Part shown: piece after piece, positions 21,351 to 30,856 of the stretch
How the letters are laid out: every line of letters begins with the position of its first letter
Position numbering within the stretch: position 1 is the stretch's first letter
NCBI RefSeq assembly: GCF_000281895.1
Contig: NZ_CM001558.1
Location: forward strand, 2,298,556 to 2,362,555
Origin: Pseudomonas fluorescens Q2-87
GTDB taxonomy: Bacteria; Pseudomonadota; Gammaproteobacteria; Pseudomonadales; Pseudomonadaceae
Length of the DNA: 64,000 nucleotides
Direction of reading: 5' to 3'
The notes under the pieces: model-generated
Told to the model about the DNA's origin: nothing
Databases searched by the model: none
The model's input: the letters and a program-made list of their open reading frames with translations, nothing else
Made by a program: the position numbers and the translations under genes

Positions 21351-21821
21351 TTGGCAGTAAGTAATCTCGACATGCATGCGCTGTTTGTACTGGGTGACCT
21401 GCGGGCAAAACTGGTCAAACTCTTCCAGTCACGTTTCGTCTACATCACCGAACAGACCGCTGAAGGTATCTATGTTGCCGAAATCGACACCGAGTCGGCC
21501 CTGGTAGTCGATGACAAGCCCAGGCTTGAGCTCAAGGTCGGTGATCATTTCCGGGCCGCGGTATTGCCCAGTCGTGAAGGCGGCAAGTTTGAAATCCGCT
21601 TCCGCGAAATCAAACTGACGGTCTATGGCCTGGGTGACTACGCCTTCGTCACGACCACTGGCGGCCAGGCCATCCTGTTCAAGGAAGGCCACAGCGTGGT
21701 GACCGTATTTGCGGCCAACGAACAGCTGCAGGAAGGCCTGACCAAGACGCTCAAGGCGGTCACAGCCAAGGCGGCCAAATGGCGCAAGGGTGAACTTATA
21801 TCCTTCAAGGCCAGCGAGTGA
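21351..21821 (+). CDS. Hypothetical protein, probable TTG start
   Basis: 156 residues. GGGGA at 21339-21343 is seven bases before the TTG at 21351; the first ATG, at 21372, has no ribosome-binding site. The protein is soluble, with no signal or membrane segment, alternating hydrophobic strands (VYITEQTAEGIYVAEIDTES, HFRAAVLPSREGGKFEIRFR) and a lysine-rich helical C-terminus. No family is recognised. It is monocistronic, preceded by a structured leader. Confidence 0.75.
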   Translation: MAVSNLDMHALFVLGDLRAKLVKLFQSRFVYITEQTAEGIYVAEIDTESALVVDDKPRLELKVGDHFRAAVLPSREGGKFEIRFREIKLTVYGLGDYAFVTTTGGQAILFKEGHSVVTVFAANEQLQEGLTKTLKAVTAKAAKWRKGELISFKASE

Positions 21822-22008
21822 CACGCTCGGTATCGGTGAAAAACGCCTGAGGACCGGGTTTGCACGGCCCCTGCGGTCAAACCGGTTACAGTTTCACTGG
21901 GTCTCGCTGGAACCTCGGCTACAGTCAATTGACTGAACTATTCAGGGACTTGCGTTTGGTTACGCAGGGCCGTTCAGCTATGGCTAGGTCTGGCACGAGG
22001 GATAAAGC

Positions 22009-23019
22009 ATGAAACGAGTTCGACAGTGGCTGGCTGCCTGGGCCACCTTCGCCGTGTTGGTTTCGCCACTTGGGGCGTCGGCTGCTTCAGCACCGATCCA
22101 TTTCGCTGACTTGAATTGGGAAAGTGGCAGCCTGATCACCGATATCCTGCGGATCATCGTCGAAAAAGGCTACGGGTTGCAGACCGACACTTTGCCGGGC
22201 ACCACCATTACATTGGAAACCGCCCTGGCCAATAACGACATACAAGTGATCGGCGAGGAGTGGGCCGGCCGCAGCCCGGTGTGGGTCAAGGCCGAGGCCG
22301 AGGGCAAGGTGATCGCCCTGGGCGATACGGTCAAGGGCGCGACCGAGGGATGGTGGGTGCCGGAATACGTGATCAAGGGCGACCCGGCCAAGGGCATCAA
22401 GCCCTTGGCGCCGGACCTGCGCAGCGTCGAGGACCTGGCGCGCTACAAGCACGTCTTCAAGGACCCGGAGAGCCCCGACAAGGGCCGCTTCCTCAACAGC
22501 CCCATTGGCTGGACCTCCGAAGTGGTCAATAAACAGAAGCTCAAGGCGTACGGCCTGTCCGACAGCTACGTGAACTTTCGCAGTGGTTCGGGGGCAGCGC
22601 TGGATGCGGAGATCAACTCATCGATCCGTCGGGGCAAGCCGATCCTGTTTTATTACTGGTCGCCGACGCCACTGCTCGGGCGCTTCAAACTGGTGCAGCT
22701 GCAGGAGCCGCCGTTCGACGCCGAGGCCTGGAAAACCCTGACCGATGCCGATAACCCCAATCCCAAGCCAACCCGGTCGCTGGCCTCGAAACTGTCGATT
22801 GGCGTGTCAGCGCCGTTCCAGAAACAACACCCGGACGTTGCCGAGTTCTTCAGCAAGGTCGACCTGCCCATCGAGCCATTGAACAAGGCCTTGGCGGACA
22901 TGAGCGAGAAGCGCACGCCACCCCGGGAGGCTGCTGAGGCGTTCCTCAAGGCCCATCCGCAAGTCTGGCAAGCATGGCTGCCCAAGGAAGTGGCAGACAA
23001 GGTTTCCGCCGGCCTGTAG
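22009..23019 (+). CDS. Orphan glycine betaine/choline-type ABC substrate-binding protein
   Basis: 336 residues with a signal peptide (cleavage after ASAA near residue 26). OpuAC-like fold: HFADLNWESGSLITDILRIIVEKGYG at the mature N-terminus, GEEWAGRSPVWVKA near 83, and GRFLNSPIGWTSEVVNKQ near 160; several tryptophans and tyrosines (WWVPEYV, YYWSPTP) suit an aromatic box for quaternary amines. No permease or ATPase gene is adjacent, as for the stand-alone binding proteins (CbcX, CaiX, BetX) that share one transporter in Pseudomonas. The exact ligand cannot be told. Confidence 0.82.
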   Translation: MKRVRQWLAAWATFAVLVSPLGASAASAPIHFADLNWESGSLITDILRIIVEKGYGLQTDTLPGTTITLETALANNDIQVIGEEWAGRSPVWVKAEAEGKVIALGDTVKGATEGWWVPEYVIKGDPAKGIKPLAPDLRSVEDLARYKHVFKDPESPDKGRFLNSPIGWTSEVVNKQKLKAYGLSDSYVNFRSGSGAALDAEINSSIRRGKPILFYYWSPTPLLGRFKLVQLQEPPFDAEAWKTLTDADNPNPKPTRSLASKLSIGVSAPFQKQHPDVAEFFSKVDLPIEPLNKALADMSEKRTPPREAAEAFLKAHPQVWQAWLPKEVADKVSAGL

Positions 23020-23147
23020 GTCCTGTGGGCTGAACTCTTGATCCTGAGCAATGCGTCATCGGCTGGCAACTGGCACCCTGTGTCCGTCCAGCAAAATGCC
23101 AAATTCAAGCTAGGATGATTGTTCAACCTTTTTCAGGAGGCTGGCGA

Positions 23148-23585
23148 ATGACGCTTCTATTGGCTCGGTCGCTGGTCGCAGTATTTGCGGCCATCAGCTT
23201 TATGCATGTGTATTGGGCCCTGGGTGGGCGCTGGGCGGCCTTGGCGGTGGTGCCCCAGGTGCCGGTCAAGCAAGGCGGGTCGCTGCGTCCGGCGTTCAAC
23301 CCCTCGGGCTGGCTGACCCTGGTGGTCGCGCTGTCGCTGTTGATGATTGCGGTTCTGGTGTGCCTGCGGGTCGGCCTGCTGGCACCGCCCGTCACCCATC
23401 GTGCATTGCAATGGCTGATCAGCGCAGTTGCCCTGCTGATGTTCGCCCGGGCCATTGGCGAGTCGAACCTGGTAGGCTTTTTCAAGGAGGTCAAGGGATC
23501 GAGGTTTGCCAAGCTCGATACTTGGGTCTATTCGCCATTGTGTGTCGTGCTTGGGGCGGGCTTGCTGACAGTGGCCTGGGCCTGA
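23148..23585 (+). CDS. DUF3995 integral membrane protein
   Basis: 145 residues with four hydrophobic segments: N-terminal helix with HVYWALGG, then segments near 58-78, 90-108 and 128-143. The FMHVYWALGGRWA and WVYSPLCVVLGAGL motifs fit DUF3995, function unknown. AGGAGG sets the ATG at 23148; the frame is open upstream to 23115. It is convergent with mnhG. Confidence 0.8.
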   Translation: MTLLLARSLVAVFAAISFMHVYWALGGRWAALAVVPQVPVKQGGSLRPAFNPSGWLTLVVALSLLMIAVLVCLRVGLLAPPVTHRALQWLISAVALLMFARAIGESNLVGFFKEVKGSRFAKLDTWVYSPLCVVLGAGLLTVAWA

Positions 23586-23614
23586 ACGACAGCGGGACAC
23601 AACCCGTTTTGTGT

Positions 23615-23648
23615 GGCAAGGATGTCCTCGCTGTCAGCCATCCTTGCC
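23615..23648. terminator. Possible shared hairpin between convergent DUF3995 and mnhG genes
   Basis: GGCAAGGATG at 23615-23624 pairs with CATCCTTGCC at 23639-23648 around a 14-base loop that contains the mnhG stop codon. There is no T-run on either side, so termination is uncertain. Confidence 0.3.
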
Positions 23649-23996
23649 GTTTCGGCGGCTACTGACCTCCGCCGGCACATCATCCCCCGCCATGCGCTTG
23701 CGAAACAACGCGGCGCGGGCCAGCAGGAGGGTGGTCACCGGTACGGTAACCGACAGCAGGATCGGTATCAGCCAGGCATGCAGCACCGGCCCGGACTTGA
23801 GCGCCGAAAAATAGATGATCGAGGCCAGCGCCACGCACCAGGCTCCCAGCGTGGAAGCCAGGGCCGGCGGGTGCATGCGCTGGAAATAATCCTTCAAGCG
23901 CACCAGGCCAATGGCCCCGGCCAAGGCAAAAAGGCTACTGAGCACCAGCAGGATCGCCACCGGGATTTCAACCCACATCGACAATTGGCCGGTCAT
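23634..23996 (-). CDS. mnhG: Na+/H+ antiporter subunit G (MnhG/ShaG)
   Basis: 120 residues, three membrane helices, with LVRLKDYFQRMHPPALASTLGAW, the MnhG/PhaG signature. It is the last gene of the multisubunit (Mrp-type) antiporter operon and overlaps mnhF by four bases. The C-terminus is a short charged cytoplasmic tail. Confidence 0.9.
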   Translation of the reverse strand: MTGQLSMWVEIPVAILLVLSSLFALAGAIGLVRLKDYFQRMHPPALASTLGAWCVALASIIYFSALKSGPVLHAWLIPILLSVTVPVTTLLLARAALFRKRMAGDDVPAEVSSRRNGKDG

Positions 23997-24271
23997 TCGA
24001 TCACCTCGCCACGCAACAGGAACTTGGCCAGGGCAAACGAGCCGACAAAGCCGAACAGGGCGATCAACAACGCTGCCTCGAAATAAGTGTCGCTGGCATA
24101 ACGGACACCCAGCACCAGCATCATCAACATTGCCACGATGTACAGGTAATCCAGGGCCAGGACCCGATCCTGCGCCGAAGGCCCCTTGAACAGCCGCAAC
24201 AGCGTCAACACCATCGCCACGGAAAACAGGAACAGGCTCAACACAATCGCATTGGACAGCAGCGGGCTCAT
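23993..24271 (-). CDS. mnhF: Na+/H+ antiporter subunit F (MnhF/ShaF)
   Basis: 92 residues, three hydrophobic segments; contains LFKGPSAQDRVLALDYLY, characteristic of MnhF. It overlaps mnhE and mnhG by four bases each, indicating coupled translation and stoichiometric assembly. Confidence 0.9.
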   Translation of the reverse strand: MSPLLSNAIVLSLFLFSVAMVLTLLRLFKGPSAQDRVLALDYLYIVAMLMMLVLGVRYASDTYFEAALLIALFGFVGSFALAKFLLRGEVIE

Positions 24272-24756
24272 TCGAAAATCTCCATCAGCGGGCGTTCGTA
24301 GGTGGTCTTGAAATGCGCGATGAATGACGCCTCGTCCTCCAGGTCGAATACATGCAGCAGCAAGACGCTGCGGTCCAGGGCCAGTTCCGACCAGACCGTC
24401 CCGGGGATCACGGTAGTAATCATCGACAGCGCGGCCAGGCCGTTAGCGTCGTGCAGGTCCAGCGGCACCTTGATGAACCGCGAGCGAGGCGGCCGACGTC
24501 CGGCGTTCAATACACTCCAGGCCACCAGCAGGTTGGAGACCAACACGTCGCGGCCCACCAGCAGGAACAAGCGCAGCATCACCCACGGGCGGCGAATGCG
24601 GATCGGGCGCGGGCGCAGCGGACGCATCATCAGCGGTGCCACGAAGCCCAACGCAGCCCCCAACAACATATGGCCGGCGCTTACAGACGCATTCAATACC
24701 AGCCACAGCAGCCAGAGCGCCAGGGACAACCAGGGGGCAGGAAACAGGCGCTTCAT
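24268..24756 (-). CDS. mnhE: Na+/H+ antiporter subunit E (MnhE/ShaE)
   Basis: 162 residues. N-terminal hydrophobic pair (WLSLALWLLWLVLNASVSAGHMLLGAALGF), then a cytoplasmic domain with ITTVIPGTVWSELALDRSVLLLHVFD, the conserved MnhE core. The start at 24756 overlaps mnhD by four bases; the frame is open far upstream, but inside mnhD. Confidence 0.9.
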   Translation of the reverse strand: MKRLFPAPWLSLALWLLWLVLNASVSAGHMLLGAALGFVAPLMMRPLRPRPIRIRRPWVMLRLFLLVGRDVLVSNLLVAWSVLNAGRRPPRSRFIKVPLDLHDANGLAALSMITTVIPGTVWSELALDRSVLLLHVFDLEDEASFIAHFKTTYERPLMEIFE

Positions 24757-26438
24757 GGCTGTACCTCCCGCAGGGCGGCGCTGGCTTCGGGGCTGGGCAC
24801 GGCGCGGGTGGCGAGCACCGACATCACGTAGTGTTCCGGGGTGTTCAGCGCCTCGGCGGCGGACTGGGTATAGCGCAGCAATGGCTCGGCCTTGAACGTC
24901 AGTGCGATGCCCAGCCCCAGCAGCACGATGATCGGCAGGCATTCGAAAGGCCGCAGCAATGGTGATGGGCGCTCCTGTGGCGTCCAGAAACGTTGGATGC
25001 CCAGGCGGGAGAAGGCAATCAACGAGGCCAGCCCCGACAGGATCAGCAACGCCAACAGGCCCCACGCCTGGTTCGACACCGGTGCCCCGGCGCTGGCCCC
25101 GAGCCCTTGGGGATTGAGCAGGGCACTCAGCAGGCCCAGCTTGCCGATGAATCCCGACAGCGGCGGCATGCCGATGATCAGCAGGGCGCAGAAGATAAAA
25201 CTCAAGCCAAGGAACGCCATGGTCCAGGGAATCACTTGCCCGACGACGGCTTTCTGTTCGTCGTCGAGGTTGATGCCCTTGGGCGGTTCCAGGGATTCCA
25301 ATGGTTTTGGCAAGGTGTCCAGGTCATCGTCCATGGACATGTCGTTGGCCGAGCGTGAGCGTTCGATCAGTTCGGCCAGCAAGAACAGCGCACAAAGCGC
25401 CAGCGTCGAGCTCACCAGGTAGAACAGGGCCGCGCCCACCAGGTTAGGTTGGGCAAAGCCAATGGCCGACAACAGGATCCCCGCTGATACGAGGATGCTC
25501 AGGCTGGCCATGCGCTCCAGGCGCTGGGCCGCCAGGATGGCGATGGCGGCGCAGACGATGGTCGCCATGCCGCCGTAGACCAGCCAATCGGCGCCGAAAT
25601 AGGCGGAAGCGCCAGCCTGGCCGGAAAACAGCAATGTCCACAGGCGCAGGATCGTGTAGACGCCGACCTTGGTCATGATCGCGAACAGCGCTGCCACCGG
25701 CGCGCTGGCAGCGCTGTAGGCCGGCACCAGCCAGAAGTTCAGCGGCCACATGCCCGCCTTGGCCAGGAACGCCACCGCAAGTATGGCGGCCCCGGCGTGG
25801 AGTAAGCCGCGATCGGCTTCCGGCACCAGCGGGATTTTCAGGGCCAGGTCGGCCATGTTCAACGTGCCGGTGACACCGTAGATCAGCGCCGCGCCGATCA
25901 GGAACAGCGACGAGGCCAGCAGGTTGATGGAAATGTAATGCAGGCCCGACGACACCCGCGCCCGCCCCGAACCGTGCAACAGCAAACCATAGGAGGCTGC
26001 CAACAACACTTCGAAGAACACGAACAGGTTGAACAGGTCCGCCGTCAGGAAGGCCCCGTAGAGGCCCATCAGTTGGATCTGGAACAGCGCATGGAAACTG
26101 GCCCCGGCGCGGTCCCAGCGGGCGGTGGCGAAGAGCAGGGCGCTGACGCCGATGATGCCGGTCAGCACCAGCATCAGGGCTGATAGGCGATCGACCACCA
26201 ACACGATGCCGAACGGCGCCTGCCAGTTGCCTGGCAGGTACACGCCGATGGACGCGGGCAGGGCCTGGTCCTGGGTCCAGCGCAGCAACAGCACGGCGAT
26301 GCCCAGGCCCAGCAGGCTGGAGAACAGATTGATCCGAGCCTTGAGCGGCCGGTGTTTCTCGCCCAGCATCAGCATCACTGCAGCGGTCAGCAGCGGCAGC
26401 AGGATGGGCGCGGCGATCAGGTGAGGCGTCAACATCAT
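24753..26438 (-). CDS. mnhD: Na+/H+ antiporter subunit D (MnhD/ShaD)
   Basis: 561 residues, about fourteen membrane helices, of the NADH-quinone oxidoreductase M/N-like Proton_antipo family. Transmembrane charged residues (GAFLTADLFNLFVFFEVLLA, AKAGMWPLNFWLVPAYSAA) mark the proton path. An insertion rich in acidic residues (MSMDDDLDTLPKPLESLEPP) forms a cytoplasmic loop near residue 360. The ATG at 26438 overlaps the mnhC stop. Confidence 0.92.
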   Translation of the reverse strand: MMLTPHLIAAPILLPLLTAAVMLMLGEKHRPLKARINLFSSLLGLGIAVLLLRWTQDQALPASIGVYLPGNWQAPFGIVLVVDRLSALMLVLTGIIGVSALLFATARWDRAGASFHALFQIQLMGLYGAFLTADLFNLFVFFEVLLAASYGLLLHGSGRARVSSGLHYISINLLASSLFLIGAALIYGVTGTLNMADLALKIPLVPEADRGLLHAGAAILAVAFLAKAGMWPLNFWLVPAYSAASAPVAALFAIMTKVGVYTILRLWTLLFSGQAGASAYFGADWLVYGGMATIVCAAIAILAAQRLERMASLSILVSAGILLSAIGFAQPNLVGAALFYLVSSTLALCALFLLAELIERSRSANDMSMDDDLDTLPKPLESLEPPKGINLDDEQKAVVGQVIPWTMAFLGLSFIFCALLIIGMPPLSGFIGKLGLLSALLNPQGLGASAGAPVSNQAWGLLALLILSGLASLIAFSRLGIQRFWTPQERPSPLLRPFECLPIIVLLGLGIALTFKAEPLLRYTQSAAEALNTPEHYVMSVLATRAVPSPEASAALREVQP

Positions 26439-26779
26439 TCCCGGGGCTCCCGGCCGTCCACGTGGTCGGTGCCGGTCAGGCCCCTGGACGCCAGCAGTAC
26501 CACCAGGAACAACGCGGTCATGGCGAAGCTGATCACGATGGCAGTCAGCACCAGGGCCTGTGGCAGCGGGTCGGTGTAGTGCAGCAGGTCCTGGGGCACG
26601 CCGTCCTTGATGATCGGTTCCTTGCCGATGAACAGGCTGCCCATGCTGAAGATAAACAGGTTCACGCCATAAGACAGCAGGCACAGACCCATGACCACTT
26701 GAAAGGTCCGGGGCCGCAACACCAGCCAGACACCGGAGGCGGCCAGGACGCCAATTGCGATTGCGATGACTTCTTCCAT
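26435..26779 (-). CDS. mnhC: Na+/H+ antiporter subunit C (MnhC/ShaC)
   Basis: 114 residues, NuoK-like, three helices. It has GLCLLSYGVNLFIFSMGSLF and TDPLPQALVLTAIVISFA, the conserved MnhC region. Start and stop overlap the neighbouring genes. Confidence 0.92.
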   Translation of the reverse strand: MEEVIAIAIGVLAASGVWLVLRPRTFQVVMGLCLLSYGVNLFIFSMGSLFIGKEPIIKDGVPQDLLHYTDPLPQALVLTAIVISFAMTALFLVVLLASRGLTGTDHVDGREPRE

Positions 26780-29703
26780 CAGGCGGTGGCTCCTTTGACG
26801 GGGGCGACGGGTTTGGCTTGCAGGCCCGGTTTATGGGCCCGCACCGACTGGTGAGCCAGGGCGGTGAGGATCAACAGGGTGGAACCGACTACCACGGCGT
26901 ATACACCGATGTCGAAGAACAGCGCGCTGGCCACATGGATATCACCCAGCAGCGGCCATTCGAAATGCCAGGTGTGGGTGGTCAGGAACGGATAACCCAC
27001 GGCCATCGCCCCCAGGCCCGTGGCGGTGGCGAACAGCAGCCCGGTGCCCATCCAGCGCAGCGGTCGCAGGCTCATTTGCGCCTCGACCCACTGGGTGCCG
27101 GCGACCATGTATTGCAGGATGAACGCCACGGACATCACCAACCCCGCGACAAAACCGCCGCCCGGTTGGTTGTGACCGCGCATGAACAGGTAGAACGACA
27201 CCACCAGGGCGACCGGCAGCAGCAAGCGGACCAGCACCGACGGCACCATCATGAAGCCCAGCGCGGTGTCGCTGGCATGGCGCGGGTTGACCAGGTCGGT
27301 GACCACATCCGGCGCCAGCAGGCGCTGTTGCGCCGGTAACTGCATGCTTTCCTTCGGAGGGCGGAAACGCCGGAGCAGGGCGAACACTGCCAGGGCCACC
27401 GCCACCAGCACGGTGATCTCGCCCAGCGTGTCGAAGCCACGGAAATCCACCAGCATCACGTTCACCACGTTGCTGCCGCCGCCTTCGGGCAGGGCCCGGC
27501 TGAGGTAGAACGAGGAGATGTCGTTGGGCGTCTGGCGCGTCAGCATCGCATAGGCCAGCAGCGCCATGCCGCCACCCACCGCGATGGACAACAGCAAGTC
27601 CCGCAGGCGCCGGATGCGCGCGCGTCGCTCACTGTTGGGCCGTGGCGATGCATCTTCGATCCGCCGTGGCAGCCAGCGCAGGCCGAGCAGGATCAGTACC
27701 GTGGTGACCACTTCCACCACCAGTTGGGTCAAGGCCAGGTCGGGCGCGGAGAACCAGACGAAGGTCACGCAGGTCATCAGGCCGCAGACGCTGACCATGG
27801 TCAGGGCCGCGAGCCGGTGGTACTTGGCTTGCCACGCCGCGCCCAGGGCACAGGCGATGGCCAGCAACCAGAGAATGACGAACACGATGGAACCGGGGAT
27901 CTTCGGCCGGTCGCCCCAGACCAGCGTGGAATTCAGCATCGGGATCAACCCGGCGAGTACCGCCGCCAGCACCAGCCAGAATAACTGGGCTTGCAGGCGC
28001 CGGGTGCTGATCAGCCGCTCCAGCCGGCGGCCCAGGCGCATCATCACCACCAGGCTGCGCTCGAACAGGCGTTTGCCGCTGAACCGACCAATGAACGGGG
28101 TGCGTTTGATGTGCCCGCGCCTCAACTGATTGCGCAACAGCAGGTACAACACGACGCCGCCGGACATGGCCACCAGGCTCATGATCATCGGCGCGTTCAG
28201 GCCATGCCAGATCGCCAGGCTGTACTGCGGCAGCGTGCCGCCCACCACGGGCAACGCGGCCGCAGCCAGCAACGAACCGACCACCTGGGCCGGGAAAATC
28301 CCTACCAGCAGGCAAGTGAACACCAATAGCTCCACCGGTGCGCGCATCCAACGTGGCGGCTCGTGGGGCGTATGGGGCAGGTCGGTGGCGGTGGGGCCGA
28401 AGAACACGTCCACGGTGAAGCGCAAGGAATAGGCAACGCTGAACGTCCCGGCAATGGTGGCGATGATCGGCAGCGCCAGCTCGACCCAGGCCGTGGCGGA
28501 AATGAACACGGTCTCGGCGAAGAACATTTCCTTGGACAGGAAACCGTTGAGCAGCGGTACTCCGGCCATCGCCGCGCTGGCGACCATTGCCAGCGTGGCG
28601 GTGAACGGAATCAAGCGGACCAGGCCACTGAGCCTGCGGATATCCCGGGTGCCGCTTTCGTGGTCGATGATCCCGGCGGCCATGAACAGCGAGGCCTTGA
28701 AGGTAGCGTGATTGAGAATATGGAACACCGCCGCCACCGCCGCCAGCGGACTGTTCAGGCCCAGCAGCAGGGTGATCAGCCCTAAATGGCTGATGGTGGA
28801 ATAGGCCAGCAGCCCCTTGAGGTCGTTCTGGAACATCGCGCAGTAGGCGCCCAGCAGCAACGTACAGGCCCCGGCGCCGCCGACGATGTAGAACCATTCT
28901 TCACTGCCCGACAGTGATGGCCACAACCGCGCCAGCAGGAACACCCCGGCCTTGACCATGGTGGCCGAGTGCAGATACGCCGACACCGGCGTGGGAGCGG
29001 CCATGGCATGGGGGAGCCAGAAGTGGAAAGGGAATTGCGCGCTTTTGCTCAAGGCGCCGATCAAGATCAGCGGGAGCAGGATGGGATAGAGGGCATGAGC
29101 TCGAATCAGGTCGCCGGCGGCCAGGACCTTATCCAGGTCATAGCTGCCCACCACATGGCCGAGCAGCATAACCCCGGCCAACAGGCAAAGCCCGCCGGCC
29201 CCGGTCACCATCAAGGCCATGTAGGCACCGCGCCGGGCGTCGGCGCGGTGATGCCAGTAGCCGATCAGCAAGAATGAAAACAGGCTGGTCAGTTCCCAGA
29301 AAAACACCATCTGCACCAAGTTGCCGGAAATCACCAGCCCGAGCATCGCGCCCATGAACGCGAGGAAAAAGGCGAAGAAGCGTGGCACCGGATCGTCCGG
29401 CGACATGTAGTAGCGGGCATACAGGGACACCAGCGTGCCGATGCCCAGCACCAGCAACGAAAACAGCCAGGCGAACCCGTCCAGGCGCAGCACGAAATCC
29501 AGGCCCAGGCTGGGTAGCCAGGAATACGTTTCACGAATCACGCCGCCATCGGCGATTTGCGGGTACAGCAAGGCCACCTGAACGGTGCCGACCAGGGCCA
29601 CCAGGCCTGCCAGCAAGGATTCGGCGTTACGGGCGTTATGCGGCAGCAGTGCCGCGACACAGCTGCCAATGAAGGGCAAAAGCAATAGAACTATCAGTGA
29701 CAT
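26779..29703 (-). CDS. mnhA: Na+/H+ antiporter fused subunits A and B (MnhAB/ShaAB)
   Basis: 974 residues. Residues 1-660 are the NuoL-like MnhA antiporter module (FFWELTSLFSFLLIGYWHH, KSAQFPFHFWLPHAMAAPTPVSAYLHSATMVKAG region). A DUF4040-type segment follows (LALTQLVVEVVTTVLILLGLR). Residues 820-955 are an MnhB domain (GHNQPGGGFVAGLVMSVAF). The fusion is the usual arrangement in Pseudomonas and several Gram-negatives, whereas Bacillus encodes A and B separately. It is the first gene of the operon; the complex exports Na+ in exchange for H+ and supports alkaline and salt tolerance. No distinctive promoter was recognised in 29704-29851. Confidence 0.93.
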   Translation of the reverse strand: MSLIVLLLLPFIGSCVAALLPHNARNAESLLAGLVALVGTVQVALLYPQIADGGVIRETYSWLPSLGLDFVLRLDGFAWLFSLLVLGIGTLVSLYARYYMSPDDPVPRFFAFFLAFMGAMLGLVISGNLVQMVFFWELTSLFSFLLIGYWHHRADARRGAYMALMVTGAGGLCLLAGVMLLGHVVGSYDLDKVLAAGDLIRAHALYPILLPLILIGALSKSAQFPFHFWLPHAMAAPTPVSAYLHSATMVKAGVFLLARLWPSLSGSEEWFYIVGGAGACTLLLGAYCAMFQNDLKGLLAYSTISHLGLITLLLGLNSPLAAVAAVFHILNHATFKASLFMAAGIIDHESGTRDIRRLSGLVRLIPFTATLAMVASAAMAGVPLLNGFLSKEMFFAETVFISATAWVELALPIIATIAGTFSVAYSLRFTVDVFFGPTATDLPHTPHEPPRWMRAPVELLVFTCLLVGIFPAQVVGSLLAAAALPVVGGTLPQYSLAIWHGLNAPMIMSLVAMSGGVVLYLLLRNQLRRGHIKRTPFIGRFSGKRLFERSLVVMMRLGRRLERLISTRRLQAQLFWLVLAAVLAGLIPMLNSTLVWGDRPKIPGSIVFVILWLLAIACALGAAWQAKYHRLAALTMVSVCGLMTCVTFVWFSAPDLALTQLVVEVVTTVLILLGLRWLPRRIEDASPRPNSERRARIRRLRDLLLSIAVGGGMALLAYAMLTRQTPNDISSFYLSRALPEGGGSNVVNVMLVDFRGFDTLGEITVLVAVALAVFALLRRFRPPKESMQLPAQQRLLAPDVVTDLVNPRHASDTALGFMMVPSVLVRLLLPVALVVSFYLFMRGHNQPGGGFVAGLVMSVAFILQYMVAGTQWVEAQMSLRPLRWMGTGLLFATATGLGAMAVGYPFLTTHTWHFEWPLLGDIHVASALFFDIGVYAVVVGSTLLILTALAHQSVRAHKPGLQAKPVAPVKGATA

Positions 29704-29851
29704 AGGCTTCTATTCGGCGGGGGATGGCAAGGATCATACGTGGCGTATTCCCGATCACCAACCGCGAGGATGTCGCAGAATCCTACAGGGTAGGTGGAGT
29801 TTTCCTGTTTCGCGCCATCTCAGCTGAGCGGATCGCAATGATTTTCCGGGC

Positions 29852-30784
29852 TCAGCCTTCGCGCTCAAGCACCTCATCCACCTCGACGCCGCCTTTGTTG
29901 CGCGTCTTCAACTCACTGACAATCACCGCCGCCACGATCAGCACCGCGCCGAACAACGCAATCGCGGGCAACCGCTCGCCCGCCAGGCGCCCGGCAATGC
30001 CGGCCCACACCGGCTCGCCGGCATAGATCAGCGTGGCACGGGTGGGCGAGACACTTTTCTGGGCCCAGTTCATCGCCACCTGGATCGCGGCACTGGCCGC
30101 TCCCAGGCCTATGGCACTGACCAGCAGCAGCCAGGAAAAGTCCGGGATCGTTTCTTGGGTCGGCACCACCATCAGCAATGCCAGCACCGCCGTGCTTGCC
30201 AGTTGCACCACGGTTACCCGGCGCACGTCGACCTGGCCGGCATAGGCGCTGATCAGGATGATTTCGGCGGCGATGGCGATGGCGCTGATCAACGTGGCGA
30301 TTTCACCAGGACTGAAGTTCAGCGATGCGCCGGCGGGCCCCGATACCAGCATCAGGCCGGCGAATGCCAGCATGATGCCGATGCTGGGCATCAAGCCAGG
30401 GCGACGGCCGAGTACCAGCCACTGCAACAGCGGCACGAACGGCACGTAGAGCGCGGTAATAAATGCTGATTGGCTGCTGGGGATGGTTTGCAGGCCGACG
30501 GTCTGCAAACCGTAGCCGAGCATGATCGCCACGCCAATGAAGCAGCCGGCCTTGAACTCGAACAGGGTCAGGTCGCGCAAATGACGCCAGGAGAACAGCG
30601 CCACGAACCCCGCGGCGGCGGCAAAACGCAGGCCGACGAAAAACATTGGCCCGCTGACCGTCATCGCGTGCTGCACCAGCAAGAACGTCCCGCCCCAGAT
30701 CATGGTGATCAGCACCAGCACGCACTCGGCCTTGCTGAACCGGGAGAAACGGGAGGAAGCTTGAGGAGAATTCACCGATGCCAT
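29852..30784 (-). CDS. DMT-superfamily (EamA) transporter
   Basis: 310 residues with ten predicted helices in two EamA repeats (MIWGGTFLLVQHAM in the first, MNWAQKSVSPTRATLIYAGEPVWAG in the second). Probable metabolite exporter; substrate unknown. The start at 30784 (MASVNSPQ) is a compromise, because AAGG lies very close to it and a GTG some 30 bases upstream is possible. It is divergent from an XRE-cupin regulator 72 bases away that probably controls it. Confidence 0.82.
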   Translation of the reverse strand: MASVNSPQASSRFSRFSKAECVLVLITMIWGGTFLLVQHAMTVSGPMFFVGLRFAAAAGFVALFSWRHLRDLTLFEFKAGCFIGVAIMLGYGLQTVGLQTIPSSQSAFITALYVPFVPLLQWLVLGRRPGLMPSIGIMLAFAGLMLVSGPAGASLNFSPGEIATLISAIAIAAEIILISAYAGQVDVRRVTVVQLASTAVLALLMVVPTQETIPDFSWLLLVSAIGLGAASAAIQVAMNWAQKSVSPTRATLIYAGEPVWAGIAGRLAGERLPAIALFGAVLIVAAVIVSELKTRNKGGVEVDEVLEREG

Positions 30785-30856
30785 GACCTTGCGCGCTACT
30801 TGAGGCAGACGCACAATGCGCCCGAAGTTGGGCAGTATAATGCGCAACCCCAGCAG

